A DNA stretch of 9,212 nucleotides from an uncultured Sutterella sp. (GCA_900544255.1 UQUM01000060.1:1-9212), one strand, 5' to 3'. Shown: positions 1-7,155, counted from the stretch's first letter. Notes: a model not told the origin generated them from the letters alone. Numbers and translations: made by a program.

Positions 1-87
1 AGTCTCTCGCGACTTCAATCTTCAGTACCCACGCTTATCGGTTCGTCTGTTCGAATTTTTAAAGAGCGTGTCGCGTCATTCGCGACA
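1..87 (-). promoter_or_regulatory. 16S rRNA leader with boxB-like hairpin and boxA
   Basis: The minus strand carries CGCTCTTTAAAAAT (55-68), matching the rRNA antitermination boxA (consensus TGCTCTTTAACA), which NusB/NusE bind. Immediately upstream in the transcript is a hairpin, TGTCGCG / CGCGACA with a five-base loop (69-87), in the boxB position. The following bases (CCGATAAGCGTGGGTACTGA, 23-42) resemble the conserved leader upstream of 16S genes in Burkholderiales. The mature 16S start is not reached, so the rRNA gene lies left of the window. A spacer between 16S and 23S can look similar, but the two promoters upstream favour the operon leader. Confidence 0.75.
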
Positions 88-89
88 AG

Positions 90-150
90 GTTCGATATAT
101 TACAGAAGTCGAACCAGTTTTGCAAGTGGCGTAGCAAACTTTTTGTTTTT
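90..150 (-). promoter_or_regulatory. rRNA operon promoter P2 with A-rich upstream element
   Basis: On the minus strand, -35 TTGCAA (120-125) and -10 TAATAT (97-102) are separated by exactly 17 bases, predicting a start near 90. Upstream of the -35 box, 137-150 reads AAAAACAAAAAGTT on the minus strand, a plausible UP element for the RNA polymerase alpha subunit. The discriminator (ATCGAAC) is less GC-rich than that of P1, so the two promoters may respond differently to growth state. Tandem P1/P2 promoters are the usual arrangement of rrn operons. Confidence 0.75.
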
Positions 151-167
151 CGCTCCCAGAAGCGTTG

Positions 168-186
168 CCGATTCTTCACGAATCGC
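168..186 (-). other. Hairpin in the rrn leader between P1 and P2
   Basis: CGATTC (169-174) and GAATCG (180-185) form a six-base stem with a five-base loop. It would be present only in transcripts from the upstream promoter P1. Its role is unknown. It could be a processing or antitermination element, or chance. Confidence 0.35.
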
Positions 187-227
187 CAGCCCCTCCTCAC
201 TTGTCTTCGTCGTTGCTATCGGCGAAG

Positions 228-263
228 GGGGCGCATTATGGGAGTCTAAAAAACAAATGTCAA
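228..263 (-). promoter_or_regulatory. rRNA operon promoter P1
   Basis: Read on the minus strand there is a perfect -35 box TTGACA (258-263), a 17-base spacer and a -10 box CATAAT (235-240). Transcription would start near 228. The bases just after the -10 box are GCGCCCCC, a GC-rich discriminator of the kind that makes rRNA promoters sensitive to ppGpp and initiating-nucleotide levels (known for stable RNA promoters; inferred here). No A/T-rich UP element is obvious upstream of the -35 box. The direction, and the boxA leader downstream, place this as the distal promoter of an rRNA operon lying off the left edge. Confidence 0.8.
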
Positions 264-473
264 GCGCTTTTCACCCGCATCGCCGATTTCTCCGAATACA
301 CCCATGAATTTTCAGGAAACTTTTTTCAACCGTTGATCGGCGCCCGATCGTCCTTACTGCGAATGCTTCTAAACATTACAAAAACGCCGCAAATTCCCCG
401 ACTTCTTACATTTCGTTGCTTTCGTTCACACCCCGTTTCAGCATTTCGCCCGCTGTTCCCTTACATTACGTTC
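264..473. other. Intergenic stretch with no supported gene
   Basis: This stretch separates the leftward rrn promoters from the rightward structured segment and META gene. The open frames crossing it have no recognisable domain, no ribosome binding site and no sensible start. Apart from the dyad at 335-349 I see no convincing site. I looked for a rightward sigma70 promoter and found no good -35/-10 pair. Confidence 0.5.
335..349. repeat. Short perfect inverted repeat (possible operator)
   Basis: GATCGG and CCGATC flank a three-base centre, giving a 15-base dyad. It lies in the gene-free stretch upstream of the rrn P1 promoter and of the META gene. It could be a protein-binding site, but GATC-rich dyads also arise by chance. 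Confidence 0.3.
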
Positions 474-570
474 CTGAGAAAAGCGCCGACTGTGGTTGCT
501 TCCTCTCAGAGTGATTCTCCTTTGGTTACCTTGGGCAGAGGTCTTAAAAAAGACTTCTGCCATTTTTTTT
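474..570 (+). ncRNA. Candidate structured small RNA or leader ending in a terminator
   Basis: Two strong hairpins sit in tandem without a protein gene. The first (474-509) pairs CTGAGA with TCTCAG, then AAGC with GCTT and GCC with GGT, around the loop GACTGT. The second (534-561) is a 12-base stem followed by eight T residues. This is the layout of a short stand-alone small RNA, or of a leader whose terminator gates the META gene about 65 bases downstream. No clear promoter was found, and I do not recognise it as 6S or any known family. The structure is seen; the function is inferred. Confidence 0.4.
534..570 (+). terminator. Strong intrinsic terminator upstream of the META gene
   Basis: GGCAGAGGTCTT (534-545) pairs over all 12 positions (one G-T) with AAGACTTCTGCC (550-561), with an AAAA loop and a T tract at 563-570. 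It functions rightward only: no T run follows on the other strand. It is unusual in having no protein gene upstream to terminate, since the rrn promoters point the other way. Confidence 0.85.
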
Positions 571-634
571 GCCATCGAAGCGTCAAGCCGCCTACACTGC
601 GGTTTCCCCTTTTCTTCTCATGAGGATTTCGGAC

Positions 635-1087
635 GTGATTTCCGTCAAGCACGCCGTTCTGGCGTTTTCTTCCCTTTCCGTTCTCGCCCTTACCGGGTGC
701 AGCGCCCTTACCACCGGAAAAACTGCCGTGGCCGATACCCCTTCTTTGAAACTCACCGACACGAGCTGGATGATGCAGCTTCCCAAAGGCTCACAGTGCG
801 AAGTACCGCCGATGATCGAATTTTCCGACGGCCAAGCCACGGGCGACTTGGGCTGCAACCGTTTTACGGGGAACGTTGTGATCGACGGCGAAAAGATTCG
901 CTTTGACCAGGTAGCCGTTACGATGAAGATGTGCGCCCCCGAATACATGGCGCTTGAGAGCGAAATGCTCAACCTTCTCAACAATGCCCGTTCCGCCAAG
1001 CAGACGAAGGACGCTCTGACGTTCTTTGATGGCGACGGCAAGGCAATCATCACGCTCATTCCCGAAGTCGCCGGCTCCTGTAATTAA
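635..1087 (+). CDS. META-domain (HslJ-like) lipoprotein
   Basis: The product is about 150 residues, with a lipoprotein signal peptide and a single META domain. I chose the GTG at 635 because AGGA (623-626) sits eight bases before it and because it gives a compact signal peptide (MISVKH then a hydrophobic stretch) ending in the lipobox LTGC, with Cys22 as the lipidated residue. An in-frame ATG at 620 lacks a good ribosome binding site. The META domain spans roughly residues 38-145 and shows the family marks TSW (43-45), GCNRFTG (73-79) and TMKMC (96-100). Cys74 and Cys100 are placed where a disulfide could form. HslJ-type proteins are linked to heat or novobiocin tolerance in E. coli, but no reaction is known. 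Location is probably the outer membrane, periplasmic face. The gene is monocistronic, between two terminators. Confidence 0.85.
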   Translation: MISVKHAVLAFSSLSVLALTGCSALTTGKTAVADTPSLKLTDTSWMMQLPKGSQCEVPPMIEFSDGQATGDLGCNRFTGNVVIDGEKIRFDQVAVTMKMCAPEYMALESEMLNLLNNARSAKQTKDALTFFDGDGKAIITLIPEVAGSCN

Positions 1088-1103
1088 CGTTGTCCGGATA
1101 AAC

Positions 1104-1146
1104 AAAAAAGCGCAGTTCCCATTTTTTGGGCGCTGCGCTTTTTTTT
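1104..1146. terminator. Bidirectional terminator between META gene and tctC
   Basis: AAAAAAGCGCAG (1104-1115) pairs with CTGCGCTTTTTT (1133-1144), and an inner CCCA/TGGG extends the stem. There is an A tract on the left and a T tract on the right, so the hairpin is followed by U residues in both directions. It serves the two convergent genes, the META lipoprotein on + and tctC on -. Confidence 0.9.
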
Positions 1147-1168
1147 GCGGACTCAGATCAGCTCAAAC

Positions 1169-2122
1169 TTACTTATAAAGCTGAGACACTTCATCGCGGC
1201 AGAAGACTTCCTGCTGCTTAATGAGTTTGCCGAGTTCCTTGTTGTCCATGAACTGCATCGAAAGCCCGGCCTTCTTATGCTGTTCGATGGTCTGCGGATC
1301 ATTCATCGTCTTCTTAAAGGCATCGACGTAGAACGCGATCACGTCGTCAGGCGTCCCCGCGGGCGCGACGAGCGCACGGGCAGAACCGTACCAATTGGGG
1401 TAGTAGCCCAATTCGCCCAGCGTGGGAACGTCCGGGTACTCGGCCAGGCGCTTCGTGTCGAACGCGCCGAGGATACGCAGTTCAGGCTTGTCGCCGGAGA
1501 CGAGTTTGGCGACGTCGGCCACCTTCGCGCAGGTGAACTGCACTTCGCCCTGACGCAGGGCGAGCAACTGGTCAGCCGTGCCGCCGTAAGGAATCGCCTT
1601 GTACTTAAAGCCCGCGGACTGCGCGAACAACTGCGCGGCGGTGTGGTTCGAAGCCTTCATGCCGTTCGTGGAAGCGCGCATGTTGGACTTTGCCTTCGCG
1701 GCCGTCACGAGTTCCTTCAAGGTCTTATAGGGGCTGTCGGCACGCACGACCACTACGGACGTTTCGATCAAGTGGTTCACGATGGGAATCACCTTCGCAG
1801 TCGTAAAAGGAGCACCGGGCTGCGTGGCCAATGTCGTAAAGGTCGGCAGATTGATAAAGCCGATCGTCTGGCCGTTGGGCTTGGCGTTCACGAGCTGCGT
1901 CCAACCGATCTTACCGTCGGCGCCCGGGAGGTTGTTGATGATGAGGGTACGACCCACATACTTTTCGGCATCCAGCGCCAAAAGGCGGGCGCCCGTGTCC
2001 GTACCGGAACCGGCCTTGTAGGCCACGATGACGTTCACATCACCCGTGGGCTGCCAGGCAGCAGCAACGAGCGGAAGAGCCATAACAGCCGCTGCAGCGA
2101 GCGACAAGAGTTTTTTATTCAT
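1169..2122 (-). CDS. tctC: TctC/Bug-family periplasmic solute-binding protein
   Basis: This 317-residue protein is the extracytoplasmic receptor of a tripartite tricarboxylate transporter, which captures a small carboxylate in the periplasm for TctA/TctB. A Sec signal peptide is clear (MNKKLL, hydrophobic core, likely cut after the AAA at 20-22), and the mature protein begins near WQPTGDV. Bug-family loops are visible: AGSGTDTGAR (37-46), NLPGADGKIG (64-73) and NAKPNGQ (79-85), which in solved family members shape the carboxylate site. The start is supported by AAAGGTGG six bases upstream of the ATG. It is the last gene of the tctBAC operon, 64 bases after tctA, with a hairpin between. The substrate cannot be read from sequence: citrate, other di- or tricarboxylates and even aromatic acids or amides are known for the family. 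Burkholderiales carry many paralogues. Confidence 0.92.
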   Translation of the reverse strand: MNKKLLSLAAAAVMALPLVAAAWQPTGDVNVIVAYKAGSGTDTGARLLALDAEKYVGRTLIINNLPGADGKIGWTQLVNAKPNGQTIGFINLPTFTTLATQPGAPFTTAKVIPIVNHLIETSVVVVRADSPYKTLKELVTAAKAKSNMRASTNGMKASNHTAAQLFAQSAGFKYKAIPYGGTADQLLALRQGEVQFTCAKVADVAKLVSGDKPELRILGAFDTKRLAEYPDVPTLGELGYYPNWYGSARALVAPAGTPDDVIAFYVDAFKKTMNDPQTIEQHKKAGLSMQFMDNKELGKLIKQQEVFCRDEVSQLYK

Positions 2123-2148
2123 AAAGAACCACCTTTCGGGTTAAAAAC

Positions 2149-2176
2149 TTTTCCGGAACCTTTCGATCCCGGAAAA
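2149..2176 (-). other. Intercistronic hairpin between tctA and tctC
   Basis: On the minus strand TTTTCCGG and CCGGAAAA form a perfect eight-base stem with a 12-base loop, then a single G and five T residues (2143-2147). It may act as a weak, leaky terminator or as an RNA-stability element that sets TctA and TctC to different levels. Binding proteins are usually needed in excess over the membrane parts. The function is inferred. Confidence 0.5.
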
Positions 2177-2186
2177 CGGGAGAAAA

Positions 2187-3689
2187 CTATTTCGTACTGT
2201 CGCCGGCAATCTTCTTTTCCCACTTCTCCATGAGAATCGGGCTCAGAATGCCGAGCACGCAAAGCGCAATCATGACCCAGCAGATGGGGGTCGAGAAAAG
2301 CACCGTCCAGTCGCCGTCGGAGAGCATCAGCGAGCGGCGCAGGCCGTTTTCACCGATGGGCCCCAAGATAAGCCCCAACACCACCGCCGCGGCGTTCAGG
2401 CCGAACTTGCGGATGAGGTAGCCGATCACGCCGAAAATAAACATAATCACCACTTCGACGAAGTTATTGTGAATGGCGTAGGAGCCGACGACGCAGAGAA
2501 TGAAGATCGACGGAATCAGGATGGCGTCGGACAAACGGGCGATCTGCGCAAAACCGCGGCAGCCCAAAAGACCGATCCCCAGCATAAAGAACTGTACGAG
2601 CACAAACCCCGCGAAGAACGTGTAGGTCATCCCCGCGTACGTCGTAAAGAGTTCGGGCCCCGGCTGCAGACCGTGAATGATGAGGCCGCCCATCAGCACG
2701 GCCGTCACGCTTTCACCGGGAATGCCGAGCGTCAGGGTCGGAATGAGCGAGCCCCCGGTGACGGCATTGTTGGCAGCTTCGGAACCCGCCACACCTTCTA
2801 TGGCGCCCTTACCGAAATCTTCCTTATGTTTGGAAAAGCGCCGTGCTTCGTTGTACCCCATGAAGCACGCAATGGAAGCGCCTGCCCCGGGGAGAATCCC
2901 CACCACGTTGCCGATCACCCAACTGCGGAAGATCGTCGGAAGCGTGAGCTTTAAGTCGCCTTTGGAAAGCCCCAACCTATCAAATTTCGCCGCCCGACCG
3001 CGCTGCGTAATTTTCGCTTCGGCCAAAATCAGGACCTGCGACATCGAGAACAAACCGATCAGAGCGCAGGTCACGTTGATACCGTTATAAAGCGTCGCCT
3101 GACCGAACATGAAGCGTTCCACGCCTTCCATCGGATCCATGCCGATCGTGGAAAGGAGGAGCCCCAGAACGCCCGAAATCAGCCCCTTCAGCAGAGACTT
3201 CGACGACACGCCGGCAATTACCGTCAAACCGAAAATCGAGAGCCAGAAATATTCCGGGCTCTTAAACTGCATCGCCAGTTCCGCCAAAATCGGCGACAGG
3301 AAGTAAAGCGAGAGACAGCTCAGCAACCCGCCCATGAAGGACGCAAAGCACGCCATCGAAAGGGCTCGGGCCGCCTGGCCTTTCAGAGTAAGCTGATAGC
3401 CTTCGATCGCCGTTGCAGCCGACGCAGGCGTCCCCGGCGTGTGAATCAGAATCGCACTGATGGAGCCGCCGAAAATAGCACCGCAGTAAATGCCGCCCAA
3501 GACGATAAGGCCCGTCGCAGGATCCATGCCAAACGTGACGGGCAGCAAAAGTGCCACCCCCATTGCGGCGGACAATCCGGGCAAACAGCCGATCGTGATG
3601 CCCAAGGCCGTCGACACGAGCATCGCAATGAGATTAAGGGGCGTCAGGGCGTGCAGAAACCCCGCCGCCATCAAACCGAACGTTTCCAT
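2187..3689 (-). CDS. tctA: TctA large membrane subunit of tripartite tricarboxylate transporter
   Basis: The product is 500 residues, the normal length for TctA, and largely hydrophobic with about 10-12 membrane segments. The two family repeats are both present. The first has GCLPGLSA (34-41) and PGTPASAAT (85-93). The second has GILPGAGA (264-271), EAANNA (304-309), LGIPGES (321-327) and HGLQPGPELF (339-348). TctA forms the transport path and, with TctB, takes a carboxylate from TctC, driven by an ion gradient (known for the family). The start follows a strong GGAGG site in a 12-base gap after tctB, so the two genes are tightly coupled. No damage is seen. The substrate is not predictable. 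Confidence 0.95.
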   Translation of the reverse strand: METFGLMAAGFLHALTPLNLIAMLVSTALGITIGCLPGLSAAMGVALLLPVTFGMDPATGLIVLGGIYCGAIFGGSISAILIHTPGTPASAATAIEGYQLTLKGQAARALSMACFASFMGGLLSCLSLYFLSPILAELAMQFKSPEYFWLSIFGLTVIAGVSSKSLLKGLISGVLGLLLSTIGMDPMEGVERFMFGQATLYNGINVTCALIGLFSMSQVLILAEAKITQRGRAAKFDRLGLSKGDLKLTLPTIFRSWVIGNVVGILPGAGASIACFMGYNEARRFSKHKEDFGKGAIEGVAGSEAANNAVTGGSLIPTLTLGIPGESVTAVLMGGLIIHGLQPGPELFTTYAGMTYTFFAGFVLVQFFMLGIGLLGCRGFAQIARLSDAILIPSIFILCVVGSYAIHNNFVEVVIMFIFGVIGYLIRKFGLNAAAVVLGLILGPIGENGLRRSLMLSDGDWTVLFSTPICWVMIALCVLGILSPILMEKWEKKIAGDSTK

Positions 3690-3701
3690 GCGGGACCTCC
3701 G

Positions 3702-4160
3702 TTAGGAAAAGAGAACGCCCGCAGGGAGCGGCACTTTAAGAAAGAGCGTAAAGACGGCGTAGACCAACGCCACCAACGCTACCAAGGTCATCAGAATCCA
3801 CTTTGAGGGAACCTTGAAAAAGAAAAGCGTTCCTACAAGGTAAAGGATGCTCGCGGCGTAGTAGCCCACCGAATACATGAGCACCAAAAAAAGAAGGCAG
3901 CCTGCCAAAACAAAGGCAAACTGCCGCGGTAAAAGGGTGCTGAAAATCGTCGGAAAATCGTTTTCCGTCTTGGTAAGCACACCGGCAGCCCACGCTTTCG
4001 CGAGCTGCTGAATGAGGAAAAGGGTATTGAGAAGCGCCATCCCGATGATGAGACCCATGGGATAGGTCTGAGCCTCATCGGGCAATTGAACGGTCATCAC
4101 AAAAAAAGCCAGTGCAATAAGGTATACGGCACTGACGACACAGATATCCGATCGTTTCAT
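3702..4160 (-). CDS. tctB: TctB small membrane subunit of tripartite tricarboxylate transporter
   Basis: This 152-residue, very hydrophobic protein has membrane segments at about 9-25, 33-53, 80-98, 100-117 and 120-142, typical of the TctB (DUF1468) family. TctB is poorly conserved in sequence, so the call rests on size, topology and its position directly before tctA. It is the first gene of the leftward operon. The ATG at 4160 has no clear ribosome binding site in front of it, so expression may be weak or depend on an unusual initiation. No TctD/TctE-type regulator genes are next to the operon. Confidence 0.85.
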   Translation of the reverse strand: MKRSDICVVSAVYLIALAFFVMTVQLPDEAQTYPMGLIIGMALLNTLFLIQQLAKAWAAGVLTKTENDFPTIFSTLLPRQFAFVLAGCLLFLVLMYSVGYYAASILYLVGTLFFFKVPSKWILMTLVALVALVYAVFTLFLKVPLPAGVLFS

Positions 4161-4407
4161 AGATTGACTTGGGGGTTGGAAAGGATATGACCTCTTTTAG
4201 AGAAAGATGCCATCCGATTTGGACGGAGAAGCACACATTTCTTCCCCGATCGGCGCGCATTCTAACGCGTCCAAAGGGGTTCCCCTTAATTCTTTCGGCG
4301 TACTTTTTCCGATTACGTCGAAAAATCAAGGCTAAGAACCTGCTTCCCCTCCCTTGTTTTCGTCTGAAAACGACGAAGGGCGGCCGATTTTCAGGCAGTT
4401 TTTAACG
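4161..4407 (-). promoter_or_regulatory. polA-tctB intergenic region with palindromes
   Basis: This 247-base gap should hold the end of the polA transcript and the start of the tctBAC transcript. Just after polA, CCCTT / AAGGG plus GTTTTC / GAAAAC form a hairpin (4351-4380) without a T tract. An overlapping pairing of CTGAAAA (4364-4370) with TTTTCAG (4388-4394) is mutually exclusive with it. Closer to tctB lies a near-palindrome AAGGGG-TT-CCCCTT (4274-4287), a possible operator. I find no strong terminator for polA and no convincing -35/-10 pair, so read-through from polA into the transporter genes is possible. Confidence 0.4.
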
Positions 4408-7155
4408 TCAGTGCGCCGCTTCCCAATTGTCCGCCGTTCCTACTTCGGCAATGAGCGGCACCGACAAGGAAGCGACGCCCGCCATCAGTTCGGGGACTTT
4501 TACTTTCACGATGGCAACTTCGTCCTCAGGCACTTCCAGAATCAGTTCGTCGTGCACCTGCAGCACGAGACGGCTCTTTAGGTTCTCATGCTTAATCCAC
4601 TCAGCCACCGAGATCATCGCCATCTTGATCAAATCCGCTGCCGTGCCCTGCATCGGCGCATTGATGGCCGCGCGCTCGGCGGCCGCACGGATATTGGCGC
4701 GGGAACTGCGGATGTCGGGCAATTGCAGCCGCCGCCCGAACGCGGTTTCCACGTACCCCTGCGCCTGCGCTTTTACGCGCGTCGATTCCATGTATTTTGC
4801 GACTTTCGGGTACCGGGCAAAGTATTGCTCGATGTAGCTCGCGGCCACCTTACGGTCAATGCCGAGATTCTGCGCAAGTCCGAAGGCACTCATTCCGTAA
4901 ATCAAACCGAAGTTGATGACTTTCGCCATGCGGCGCTGATCGGGCGTCACGGATTCCGGAGCGATACCGAGCACTTCCGCCGCAGTGGCCCGGTGAATGT
5001 CGGCACCGGCTCGGAAGGCCTTTAAAAGGCCCTCATCCCCAGAAATATGCGCCATGATTCGGAGTTCAATCTGCGAATAGTCCGCCGAAATAATCTTACA
5101 GCCCTCGGGCGCAATAAAGGCTTCGCGGATGCGGCGCCCCTCTCCGGTTCTCACCGGAATATTCTGCAGGTTGGGCTCTGAACTCGCGAGACGGCCCGTT
5201 ACCGCCGTCGCCTGTCCGAACGTCGTATGCACCCGGTGGCCGGCGTCGGTCAATTCCGGCAATTTGTCCGTGTAGGTACCCTTTAATTTCGCCAGACGCC
5301 GGTAGTCCAAAATGAGTTTCGGAAGCGGATAATTGAGCGCCAATTCCGTCAACACTTCTTCGTCGGTGGAGGGCGTGCCGCTCGCCGTCTTCTTTTTCAC
5401 CGGCAATCCCAATTTGTCAAAGAGGATCGCCGCCAATTGCTTGGGACTGGCCGGGTTAAATTTTTCACCGGCCACCGTTTCAATGTCGGCCTTGATACGC
5501 CGGATTTCGGCATCCATTTCTGCGCTTAAGGCCGCTAATTTTGCTACATCCACCAGCACCCCGGTGCGCTCCATTTGCCCCAGTACCCGACTCACGGGCA
5601 GTTCCACCGTGCGATAGATGCGGGAGAGTCCCGCGTCGGCCGCAATTGTTTCCCGCATGACGCAGCCCGCCGTACGGATCACTGCCGCGCGAAGCGTCAT
5701 AACGCTCGCCGCTTCGGCGACCGAGAGCGTTGCCGCCCGCTTTTTCTGAGTCCCCTTGCCCAACAAGTCTTCGTCGCTCGGTACCAACGTAGCACAGGTT
5801 CTTGCAACCACCGACGCGAGGTCGTGCTTTAAGTGTGCCTCGAGCACATAACTCATCAGCATCGTGTCGTCCGCGTTTTCCACGACCGGCAGTCCGAGGT
5901 TGACCAACACGTGACATGCATACTTTACGTCGTGCATCAGTTTCGGCGCCGACGATGCCAACCAATCGGCAAGCGTGTTTTTAACGTCCTCACTCCCGGC
6001 GTTGACGCCGGCGGCATGCGCCAACGGAACGTACCAACGTTCCAAGGGTGAGAAGGCAATCGCAAGTCCCGTCGGAGTTTCGGTCAAAAAGTGTTCGCCG
6101 TCGGTGAGAAGCGCCATCGCAACGGGGGGCATCTCGGGCGTTCGGTCGGAAAGCTTCGCCTTTAACAGCGCCAATTTGTCCGCCGTATCCGCCACGATAA
6201 CGTCCGTCTTGTCCGAACCAGTCGGCGTCACAGCAACCGCCTGAGGCACGGGGACAGCGCCGAAAAGATCGCCCTGCTGCGCGTCAACGGACTGCTTTTC
6301 CACGGGCTTTTTCGCTGCTTTCTTACCGAGGGCCGAGCGCATTTCCCAATGCTCATAAAAGGCCGCAAGCTTCGTTTCGTCCGGCGTCGCAAACGTCAAT
6401 TCCGTCACGGTTTTCGGTACCGGAGCCGCCAAGTTGATCGTCACGAGTTTCTGAGCCGTCGGCAGGAACGGAAGCCCCGCCCGCAGGTTTTCACCGATCT
6501 TGCCCTTGACTTCCGCGGCATGCGCCGTGAGGTTGTCAATCGAGCCGTAGGCATTGATCCACTTCGCGGCCGTCACCGGGCCGCACTTCGTGATGCCGGG
6601 CACGTTATCCACCTTGTCCCCCATCAACGCAAGATAGTCAATGATCCCTTCGGGCCCGACACCGTACTTTTCCTTCACCTTCTCGCGATCGAGAATCTCT
6701 CGGGTCATGGTGTTGACAAGCTTAATCTTGTCGTTCACAACCTGCGCAAGGTCCTTGTCCCCCGTGGCAATGAAAACTTCCCACCCGGCGGCTTCCCCGG
6801 CTTTTGCAAGGGTCGCCAACACGTCGTCGGCCTCCACTCCCTCGATCTGCAGCAAAGGCCACCCCTCCAACTTCACCATTTCCAAAATGGGTTTAATTTG
6901 GCTTCGCAGTTCGTCAGGCATCGGCGGACGATTCGCCTTGTATTCGGGGAAAATTTCATGACGGAAATTCTTTCCCGGTGCGTCAAACACGCAGGCCGCG
7001 TAATCCGGTGCTATGAGGGTCTTCACGTTTTTGAGCATGCCGTGAAAGCCCTTGACGGCACCCGACGGCTCACCCCGGCTCGTCGTCAAAGGCGGCAACG
7101 CATGGAATGCACGAAACAGGTAGTTGGAACCGTCGACGAGAAGTAAGCGGGGCAT
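4408..7155 (-). CDS. polA: DNA polymerase I, with degenerate 3'-5' exonuclease domain
   Basis: The product is 915 residues from the ATG at 7155 (MPRLLLVDGSN). A GTG 12 bases upstream is possible but adds residues unlike the family. The 5'-nuclease domain (about 1-275) keeps its acidic metal ligands, for example VDGS (7-10), GVEADD (106-111), TGDKD (131-135) and MGDKVDN (178-184). The polymerase domain (about 515-915) has motif A ADYSQIELR (691-699, Asp692), the O-helix RRMAKVINFGLIYG (741-754, Lys745 and Phe749) and motif C QVHDE (866-870, Asp869). The middle 3'-5' exonuclease domain (about 318-510) is present but its acidic residues are replaced, so proofreading is predicted lost. A linker contains QGDLF (294-298), resembling a beta-clamp-binding peptide. 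Role: RNA-primer removal, gap filling and repair synthesis. Confidence 0.97.
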   Translation of the reverse strand: MPRLLLVDGSNYLFRAFHALPPLTTSRGEPSGAVKGFHGMLKNVKTLIAPDYAACVFDAPGKNFRHEIFPEYKANRPPMPDELRSQIKPILEMVKLEGWPLLQIEGVEADDVLATLAKAGEAAGWEVFIATGDKDLAQVVNDKIKLVNTMTREILDREKVKEKYGVGPEGIIDYLALMGDKVDNVPGITKCGPVTAAKWINAYGSIDNLTAHAAEVKGKIGENLRAGLPFLPTAQKLVTINLAAPVPKTVTELTFATPDETKLAAFYEHWEMRSALGKKAAKKPVEKQSVDAQQGDLFGAVPVPQAVAVTPTGSDKTDVIVADTADKLALLKAKLSDRTPEMPPVAMALLTDGEHFLTETPTGLAIAFSPLERWYVPLAHAAGVNAGSEDVKNTLADWLASSAPKLMHDVKYACHVLVNLGLPVVENADDTMLMSYVLEAHLKHDLASVVARTCATLVPSDEDLLGKGTQKKRAATLSVAEAASVMTLRAAVIRTAGCVMRETIAADAGLSRIYRTVELPVSRVLGQMERTGVLVDVAKLAALSAEMDAEIRRIKADIETVAGEKFNPASPKQLAAILFDKLGLPVKKKTASGTPSTDEEVLTELALNYPLPKLILDYRRLAKLKGTYTDKLPELTDAGHRVHTTFGQATAVTGRLASSEPNLQNIPVRTGEGRRIREAFIAPEGCKIISADYSQIELRIMAHISGDEGLLKAFRAGADIHRATAAEVLGIAPESVTPDQRRMAKVINFGLIYGMSAFGLAQNLGIDRKVAASYIEQYFARYPKVAKYMESTRVKAQAQGYVETAFGRRLQLPDIRSSRANIRAAAERAAINAPMQGTAADLIKMAMISVAEWIKHENLKSRLVLQVHDELILEVPEDEVAIVKVKVPELMAGVASLSVPLIAEVGTADNWEAAH

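Noticed and set aside
1..54. Start of the 16S rRNA gene
   Set aside because: The conserved 16S start (AGAGTTTGAT) is not present. These bases are still leader.
165..623. Rightward 152-codon open frame covering the rrn promoter region and terminator
   Set aside because: It runs through two promoters, a hairpin and a T tract, has no recognisable domain and no ribosome binding site, and its composition looks non-coding.
1145..2233. Rightward 362-codon open frame
   Set aside because: It is antisense to tctC, which has a clear signal peptide and family motifs. The rightward protein is rich in Arg, His and Gly, as expected of a shadow frame.
6094..6102. Asp-Gly-Glu (PolA residues 352-354) as a surviving exonuclease D-x-E motif
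   Set aside because: The gap-free alignment anchored on GLAIAFSP...YVPLAH puts it five residues late, in a turn, and the other exonuclease residues are also gone.
6349..7146. Rightward 265-codon open frame
   Set aside because: It is antisense to the 5'-nuclease domain of polA and has no independent support.
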